Origin: Streptomyces albus subsp. albus
GTDB taxonomy: Bacteria; Actinomycetota; Actinomycetes; Streptomycetales; Streptomycetaceae
Length of the DNA stretch: 64,000 nucleotides
Direction: 5' to 3'
Assembly: GCF_000725885.1 (NCBI RefSeq)
Contig: NZ_JODR01000018.1
Coordinates: forward strand, 62,001-126,000
This document shows, piece by piece, positions 58,887 through 64,000 of the stretch; within the stretch, counting starts at the first letter, position 1, and each line of letters begins with the position of its first letter. Position numbers and translations under genes: made by a program. Under the pieces are notes generated by a model, which ran no database searches, was not told where the DNA came from, and saw only the letters and a program-made list of their open reading frames with translations.

Positions 58887-61800
58887 ATGGCCGACAGGAC
58901 CCCCGCCCGTACGCACACCGAGCAGATCCCCGCCAGGACCGACCCCGGCATTCCCGGGCCGCCGCGCGCCCAGCAGGTGATCGCCGTCGGGAAGCTGGCC
59001 AGGGCGCTGCGCGACGCGGTGGAGGGCGAGGTCCGCTTCGACAGCGCCTCCAAAGCGCTCTACGCCCACGACGCCTCCAACTTCCGCCAGGTCCCGATCG
59101 GTGTCGTCGTGCCCCGCAGCGCCGAGGACGTGGTGGCCGTCCACCGGATCTGCCGCCAGTACGGTGCCCCGATCCTCAACCGGGGCGGCGGCACCAGTCT
59201 GTCGGGGGAGACCGTCAACTACGCCGTCGTCATCGACCACTCCAAGTACCTCACCCGCATCGGCGAGGTCGACGCCGAGGCCCGCCGGGTCACCGTGGAA
59301 CCCGGCGTCATCAACGAGCAGCTCAACCGGCACACCGGGAAGTGGAACCTCGTCTTCGGCCCCGACCCCTCCACCCATTCGCGCTGCTCGTTGGGCGGCA
59401 ACATCGGCAACAACTCCTGCGGCACCCACTCCGTGCAGGCCCAGCTGTACGGCCCCGGGCCGCGCACCTCGGACAACGTGCACGCGCTGGAGGTCGTCAC
59501 CTACGGCGGCGACCGCTTCTGGGTCGGCGTGGACGAGGAGCAGGAGCTGGACGAGATCATCGCCGCGGGCGGGCGCAAGGGCGAGATCTACGCCCAGCTG
59601 CGCGAGCTGCGCGACCGCTACGCCGACGCCATCCGTGCGGGCTTCCCCACGGTCGCCGAGATGCCCCGCCGGGTCTCCGGCTACAACCTGGACGAACTGC
59701 TGCCCGAGAACGGCTTCAACGTCGCCCGCGCCCTGGTCGGCACCGAGTCCACCTGCGCCACCGTCCTGCGGGCCCAGGTACTGCTCACCCCGGCGCTGCT
59801 GGAGCGCACCCTGGTCGTCGTCGAGTACGACCATCTCGTGGACGCCGCCAGGGACGCCGACATCTGCTGCCGCGAGTTCCGCCCCATCGGCCTGGAGGCG
59901 CTGGACGAACAGCTCATCGAGGACCAGAAGCTCCAGCACATGAACCTCGCCTCCCTCCAGCAGCTGCCGCGGCAGGGCGGCGCCGCCTGGCTGCTCGTCC
60001 AGTTCGGCGCCGACACCAAACAGGAGGCCCGCGCCCAGTCCGAGCGGTTCGCGCGGTGGCTGACCGAGGAGCGCGGCTACGCGGCCGACCGGATCACCAC
60101 CAGCGACCAGGACGCCGAGACCGCGAAGAACCTGTGGACCGTCCGCGAGGGCGGCCTGGGCGCCACCGCCTTCCCGCCCGACGGCGACCACTGGCCCGGC
60201 TGGGAGGACTCGGCCGTGCCGCCGCACCGGCTCGCCGAGTACCTGCCCGCGCTGCGCGAACTGCTCGACAGGCACGGGCTGCGCGGCGCGATGTACGGGC
60301 ACTTCGCGCAAGGCTGCGTCCACTCGCGGATCAGCTTCGAGCTGCGCACCGCCGAGGGCGTGGCCCGCTACCGCGCCTTCATGGAGGAGGCCGCCGACCT
60401 GGTCTCCTCCTTCGGCGGCTCGCTGTCCGGGGAACACGGCGACGGCCAGCAGCGCGGCGAACTGCTGGAGCGGCAGTACGGCGCCGAGCTCGTCGAGGCC
60501 ATGCGCGAGTTCAAACGGATCTGGGACCCCGAGTCCCGGATGAACCCCGGCAAGATCGTGGACGCCTACCGGCTGGACGAGGACCTGAAACTGGGCGCCG
60601 GCTTCAACCCGCCCCGCCCGCCCGTCGCCTTCGCCTACACCCAGGACGCCGGCGACTTCGTCCACGCCAGCCTGCGCTGCGTCGGGGTCGGGGCCTGCCG
60701 TGTGCCCGAGGCCACCGAGTCCGGCCAGACGATGTGCCCCAGCTACCAGGTGACCCGCGAGGAGAAGCACACCACCCGGGGGCGGGCCCGGCTGCTGCAC
60801 GAGATGCTGCGCGGCGAGACGATCAAGGACGGCTGGCAGTCCAAGGAGGTCGCCGACGCCCTCGATCTCTGCCTGGCCTGCAAGGGCTGCACCAGCGACT
60901 GCCCCGTCAACGTGGACATGCCCACCTATAAGGCCGAGTTCCTGCACCACCACTACAAGTCGGTGCGGCGGTGGCGGCCCCGCAGCGCCTATGCCTTCGG
61001 CTTCATCGACCAGGCGGCCCGGCTGGCCTCCCACGTGCCCGAACTGGCCAATCTCGCAACCCACACCCCCGGCCTGGCCCGGCTCGCCAAACTGGCCGCG
61101 GGCATCGACCGCCGCCGGCCGCTGCCCTCCTTCGCGCCGATGACGCTCCAGCGCTGGTTCCGCGAGCGCGGCGGCACCGCCAACCCGGGCGGGCGGCCGG
61201 TGGTGCTCTTCCCCGACACCTTCAACAACTACTTCGACACGGATGTCGGCGTGGCCTGCGTGGAGGCCGTCGAGGCCGCCGGCTGGTCGGTGATCATGCC
61301 CGAGCAGCACGTGTGCTGCGGGCGCCCGCTCTACGACTTCGGCTTCCTGGAGGCGGCCGAACGCTATCTGCGCAACGTCCTGCGGATGCTGGGCCCCCAT
61401 CTGCACGCCGGCACCCCGATCGTCGGTATGGAGCCCAGCTGTCTGGCCGTCTTCAAGGACGAGCTGACCAAGCTCCTCCCGCACGACAACGACGCCCGGC
61501 GGCTCGCGTCCAGCGCCCACCACTTCGCCGAGTTCTTCGACGTCCACGACATCACCCCGCCCCCGCTCGACGACGCAGGAGAGGCCCTGCTGTGGGGCCA
61601 CTGCCATCAGCGCGCCACCGGCGGCACCGACGCCGACCGCAAACTGCTGGAGAAACTGGGCCACACCACCGAGGACCTGGCCGGCGGCTGCTGCGGTCTG
61701 GCCGGGTCCTGGGGCTTCGAACAGGGCAAGTACGGCATCTCCATGGACTGCGGCGAACAGGCCCTGCTGCCGGCCGTCCGCGCCGCCGACCCGGCCACCC

Positions 61801-62051
61801 GTGTGGTCGCCAACGGCTTCTCCTGCACGACGCAGATCCAGCACGCGGGCACCGGCCGGGACCCGGTGCACATCGCCGAACTCGTCCGCCGCGCCTACCA
61901 GGCCCACGACGGCAGGACCGGTCCTGCGCAGCAGGCGGCCAAACCCGCCCCCGCCTGGCCCAGGCGAGCCGCCCGGCTGGCGGTACCGGCCGCGCTGGCC
62001 ACCGCCACCGCCCTCGCGGCCGGCCGGCGCGCGGGCCGGCCGGCGCGGTGA
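58887..62051 (+). CDS. FAD-linked oxidoreductase with 4Fe-4S and double CCG domains (D-lactate/glycolate-type)
   Basis: A 1054-residue three-part protein. ATG at 58887 follows GAGG; ATG at 58872 is possible. Residues about 40-560 are an FAD_binding_4 plus oxidase C domain ([45 protein letters not shown]). Residues about 590-700 are a 4Fe-4S ferredoxin domain ([30 protein letters not shown]). Residues about 765-1000 hold two CCG motifs ([21 protein letters not shown]) as in glycolate/lactate oxidase GlpC-like subunits. A C-terminal basic tail carries one hydrophobic stretch. This fused type resembles D-2-hydroxyacid dehydrogenases that pass electrons to quinone. It fits with the enolase-type gene upstream that may generate an acid substrate (inference). 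Confidence 0.92.
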   Translation: MADRTPARTHTEQIPARTDPGIPGPPRAQQVIAVGKLARALRDAVEGEVRFDSASKALYAHDASNFRQVPIGVVVPRSAEDVVAVHRICRQYGAPILNRGGGTSLSGETVNYAVVIDHSKYLTRIGEVDAEARRVTVEPGVINEQLNRHTGKWNLVFGPDPSTHSRCSLGGNIGNNSCGTHSVQAQLYGPGPRTSDNVHALEVVTYGGDRFWVGVDEEQELDEIIAAGGRKGEIYAQLRELRDRYADAIRAGFPTVAEMPRRVSGYNLDELLPENGFNVARALVGTESTCATVLRAQVLLTPALLERTLVVVEYDHLVDAARDADICCREFRPIGLEALDEQLIEDQKLQHMNLASLQQLPRQGGAAWLLVQFGADTKQEARAQSERFARWLTEERGYAADRITTSDQDAETAKNLWTVREGGLGATAFPPDGDHWPGWEDSAVPPHRLAEYLPALRELLDRHGLRGAMYGHFAQGCVHSRISFELRTAEGVARYRAFMEEAADLVSSFGGSLSGEHGDGQQRGELLERQYGAELVEAMREFKRIWDPESRMNPGKIVDAYRLDEDLKLGAGFNPPRPPVAFAYTQDAGDFVHASLRCVGVGACRVPEATESGQTMCPSYQVTREEKHTTRGRARLLHEMLRGETIKDGWQSKEVADALDLCLACKGCTSDCPVNVDMPTYKAEFLHHHYKSVRRWRPRSAYAFGFIDQAARLASHVPELANLATHTPGLARLAKLAAGIDRRRPLPSFAPMTLQRWFRERGGTANPGGRPVVLFPDTFNNYFDTDVGVACVEAVEAAGWSVIMPEQHVCCGRPLYDFGFLEAAERYLRNVLRMLGPHLHAGTPIVGMEPSCLAVFKDELTKLLPHDNDARRLASSAHHFAEFFDVHDITPPPLDDAGEALLWGHCHQRATGGTDADRKLLEKLGHTTEDLAGGCCGLAGSWGFEQGKYGISMDCGEQALLPAVRAADPATRVVANGFSCTTQIQHAGTGRDPVHIAELVRRAYQAHDGRTGPAQQAAKPAPAWPRRAARLAVPAALATATALAAGRRAGRPAR

Positions 62052-62154
62052 GCGGGCACCGGGCGGCGGCCCGCGCCACCGGGGCCGCAGGGCGGGTCAG
62101 GGGCGGGCGGAACGGGGGAGCGGACCGAGCAGAGGGAACCGAGGAGAAGGTGCC

Positions 62155-63873
62155 ATGGTGCTGCGGTGGCTGACGACGACCGACCACAAAGTGATCGGCA
62201 ACCTCTATCTCGTCACGTCCTTCTGCTTCTTCCTGACGGCCGGCGCACTGGCCATGGTGATGCGCGCCGAGTTGATGCGGCCCGGGATGCAACTGGTCTC
62301 CGAGGAGCAGTACAACCAGTTCTTCTCGGTGCACGGCACCATCATGATGCTGCTGTTCGCCACGCCCCTGTTCGCCGGGTTCGCCAACGCCGTCATGCCC
62401 CTCCAGATCGGCGCCCCCGACGTGGCCTTCCCCCGGCTGAACGCCTTCACCTACTGGGTGTACCTGCTGGGCGGGCTGATGGTGGTCAGCGGGTTCCTCA
62501 CCCCGAACGGCGCCGCCGATTTCGGCTGGTTCGCCTACGCGCCGCTCAACGGGCCCGCCCACAGCCCGGGCCACGGCGGTGACCTGTGGACCATGGGCCT
62601 GGTGGTGGCGGGCATGAGCACCATCCTGGGCGCCGTCAACTTCATCACCACCATCATCTGCCTGCGCGCCCCCGGCATGACCATGTTCCGGATGCCGCTG
62701 TTCACCTGGAACGTGCTGTTCACCTCGATCCTGGCGCTGTTCGCCTTCCCGGTGCTGACGGCGGCACTGCTGGCACTGGAGGCCGACCGCAAGTTCGGGG
62801 CGCACATCTTCGACCCGGCGAACGGCGGCGCCATCCTGTGGCAGCACCTGTTCTGGTTCTTCGGGCACCCCGAGGTCTACATCGTGGCCCTGCCGTTCTT
62901 CGGCATCGTCAGCGAGATCTTCCCCGTCTTCAGCCGCAAACCGCTCTTCGGCTACATCGGGCTGGTCGGCGCCACCGCCGCCATCACCATGCTGTCCGCG
63001 GTCGTGTGGGCCCACCACATGTTCGCCACCGGCGCCGTGCTGCTGCCGTTCTTCTCCCTCATGTCGTTCCTGATCGCGGTGCCCACCGGGGTGAAGTTCT
63101 TCAACTGGATCGGCACCATGTGGAAGGGCTCGCTCAGCTTCGAGACACCGATGCTGTGGTCCATCGGCTTCCTGGTCACCTTCCTGCTGGGCGGGCTCAG
63201 CGGAGTGCTGATCGCCTCGCCGCCGCTGGACTTCCACACCACCGACAGCTACTTCATCGTCGCCCACCTGCACTACGTGCTCTTCGGCACCGTCGTGTTC
63301 GCGATGTTCGGCGGCTTCTACTTCTGGTGGCCGAAGTTCACCGGCCGGATGCTCGGCGAACGTCTGGGCAAGATCCACTTCTGGACGACGCTGATCGGCT
63401 TCCAGACGACGTTCCTGGTGCAGCACTGGCTCGGCGCCGCCGGCATGCCCCGCCGCTACGCCGACTACCTGCCCGCCGACGGCTTCACCGTGCTCAACAC
63501 GATCTCCTCGCTGGGCGCCTTCCTCCTCGGTGTCTCCACCCTCGTCTTCGTCTACAACGTGTGGTGGACCACCACCCACGCCGAGAAGGTCACCGAGGAC
63601 GACCCCTGGGGCTGGGGCCGCTCGCTGGAGTGGGCCACCTCCTGCCCGCCGCCGCGCCACAACTTCGTCGCCCTCCCGCAGATCCGCTCCGACTCGCCCG
63701 CCTTCTGGGTGCACCACCCCGAGGCCGAGGAGGGCGCGGCGATCATCGCGCCGGGCACCCCGGAGAGCCCGATGATGCGGCCCGCCGGCCCCCAGGAGCC
63801 GCCCGAGCCGGGCAACGTGGGCATGCAGGACCCCGCCTCCAAGCGGACACCCAGCAAGGGGATGCCGTCATGA
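62155..63873 (+). CDS. ctaD: Cytochrome c oxidase subunit I (aa3-type)
   Basis: A 572-residue integral-membrane oxidase subunit. ATG at 62155 follows GAGGAGAAGG. Haem and copper ligands are visible: [10 protein letters not shown] (haem a His), [15 protein letters not shown] (CuB His and cross-linked Tyr), [10 protein letters not shown] (His pair), and [10 protein letters not shown] (haem His pair) near the last third. Twelve hydrophobic helices fit the family. The C-terminal part has [12 protein letters not shown], normal for actinobacterial CtaD. ATGA couples it to the next gene, ctaF. It lacks ctaC nearby, so it may be a second copy. Confidence 0.95.
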   Translation: MVLRWLTTTDHKVIGNLYLVTSFCFFLTAGALAMVMRAELMRPGMQLVSEEQYNQFFSVHGTIMMLLFATPLFAGFANAVMPLQIGAPDVAFPRLNAFTYWVYLLGGLMVVSGFLTPNGAADFGWFAYAPLNGPAHSPGHGGDLWTMGLVVAGMSTILGAVNFITTIICLRAPGMTMFRMPLFTWNVLFTSILALFAFPVLTAALLALEADRKFGAHIFDPANGGAILWQHLFWFFGHPEVYIVALPFFGIVSEIFPVFSRKPLFGYIGLVGATAAITMLSAVVWAHHMFATGAVLLPFFSLMSFLIAVPTGVKFFNWIGTMWKGSLSFETPMLWSIGFLVTFLLGGLSGVLIASPPLDFHTTDSYFIVAHLHYVLFGTVVFAMFGGFYFWWPKFTGRMLGERLGKIHFWTTLIGFQTTFLVQHWLGAAGMPRRYADYLPADGFTVLNTISSLGAFLLGVSTLVFVYNVWWTTTHAEKVTEDDPWGWGRSLEWATSCPPPRHNFVALPQIRSDSPAFWVHHPEAEEGAAIIAPGTPESPMMRPAGPQEPPEPGNVGMQDPASKRTPSKGMPS

Positions 63874-64000
63874 AACTCGAAGCGACCCTCTTCGCCGGCG
63901 TCGCCCTCTTCTTCGCCTGCGTCACCGTTCCCTACGCGACCTACTCCGAGGACCCCGCGGGCACCGCCGCGGTGGTCATCGCCTGTCTGATGGCCGCGCT
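63870..64000 (+). CDS. ctaF: Cytochrome c oxidase subunit 4-like protein, N-terminal part (cut by window edge)
   Basis: The start ATG overlaps the ctaD stop (ATGA). Only 43 codons are present: [20 protein letters not shown] with a first helix, then [20 protein letters not shown]. Actinobacterial CtaF proteins begin the same way and contain EDPAGT/EPTGT between two helices. It is a small membrane subunit of the aa3 oxidase; its end lies outside the window. Confidence 0.88.
   Translation, partial: MKLEATLFAGVALFFACVTVPYATYSEDPAGTAAVVIACLMAA

Overview
The window reads as chromosomal DNA of a Streptomyces-like actinomycete. Signs are the very high GC with G/C third positions, frequent GTG starts, Tat-type signals (RRxFLG/RRRFLQ), a tRNA without encoded CCA, an actinobacterial SAM methyltransferase of the DUF574 type, an N-terminal domain of the mycothiol-dependent maleylpyruvate isomerase class, and an aa3 oxidase gene pair (ctaD-ctaF). 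No phage, insertion sequence or CRISPR array was seen.

Layout. 1-5.6 kb: a sugar module (Gfo/Idh/MocA dehydrogenase 3' end, TIM-barrel isomerase, secreted PQQ-type sugar dehydrogenase with PKD domain, secreted ThuA-DUF1080 protein) that fits oxidised (3-keto) glycoside chemistry. 5.8-14.7 kb: an eight-gene ebo-type operon (inositol-phosphate-synthase-like cyclase, UbiA prenyltransferase with a 96-bp minisatellite inside the gene, TIM-barrel protein, EboA, TatD-like EboB, EboE, an EboF-like phosphodiesterase, Tat-exported TIM-barrel protein), followed by tRNA-Leu(GAG). 15-24 kb: a MDMPI-GNAT fusion; a Baeyer-Villiger monooxygenase / double SMP-30 lactonase / SDR operon with a divergent TetR gene and a 14-bp-arm palindrome; a TetR / SnoaL-like / NmrA-like unit with twin operators. 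24-32.5 kb: a MocR regulator and an EamA exporter whose start codons share one CATG; an NmtR-like sensor with a P1B-4 metal ATPase; a PGPGW membrane protein; an MFS exporter and TetR gene around a perfect 10-bp-arm palindrome. 32.7-37.2 kb: Tat-exported phospholipase C, a coiled-coil protein, a GNAT protein.

37-41.1 kb (minus): an uncharacterised three-gene operon of an isoprenoid-synthase-like protein, an acyl-AMP ligase and a histidine-decarboxylase-like PLP enzyme, which looks like a compact natural-product pathway. 41.5-45 kb: an ABC exporter carrying a P-type-ATPase-style N-terminal metal-associated-like domain, placed between two paralogous one-TM small proteins, with a small acidic protein facing it. 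45-50 kb: a 55-aa repeat protein, a VOC protein, a methyltransferase and a family 8 polysaccharide lyase. 49.8-55 kb: TetR, PPOX-fold flavoprotein, phthalate-dioxygenase-type reductase, cytochrome P450, DUF574 methyltransferase, DUF1266 protein. 55.6-64 kb: a pyruvate-oxidase-type ThDP enzyme, an enolase-superfamily enzyme, a three-part FAD/4Fe-4S oxidoreductase, and ctaD followed by the start of ctaF.

How the parts work together: most units are short operons beside their own regulator, and in six cases a clear inverted repeat sits in the shared promoter region. The most promising candidates for undescribed biology are the ebo variant with the replaced cyclase and repeat-expanded prenyltransferase, the metal-domain ABC exporter flanked by paralogous small proteins, and the ligase/decarboxylase/isoprenoid-fold operon.
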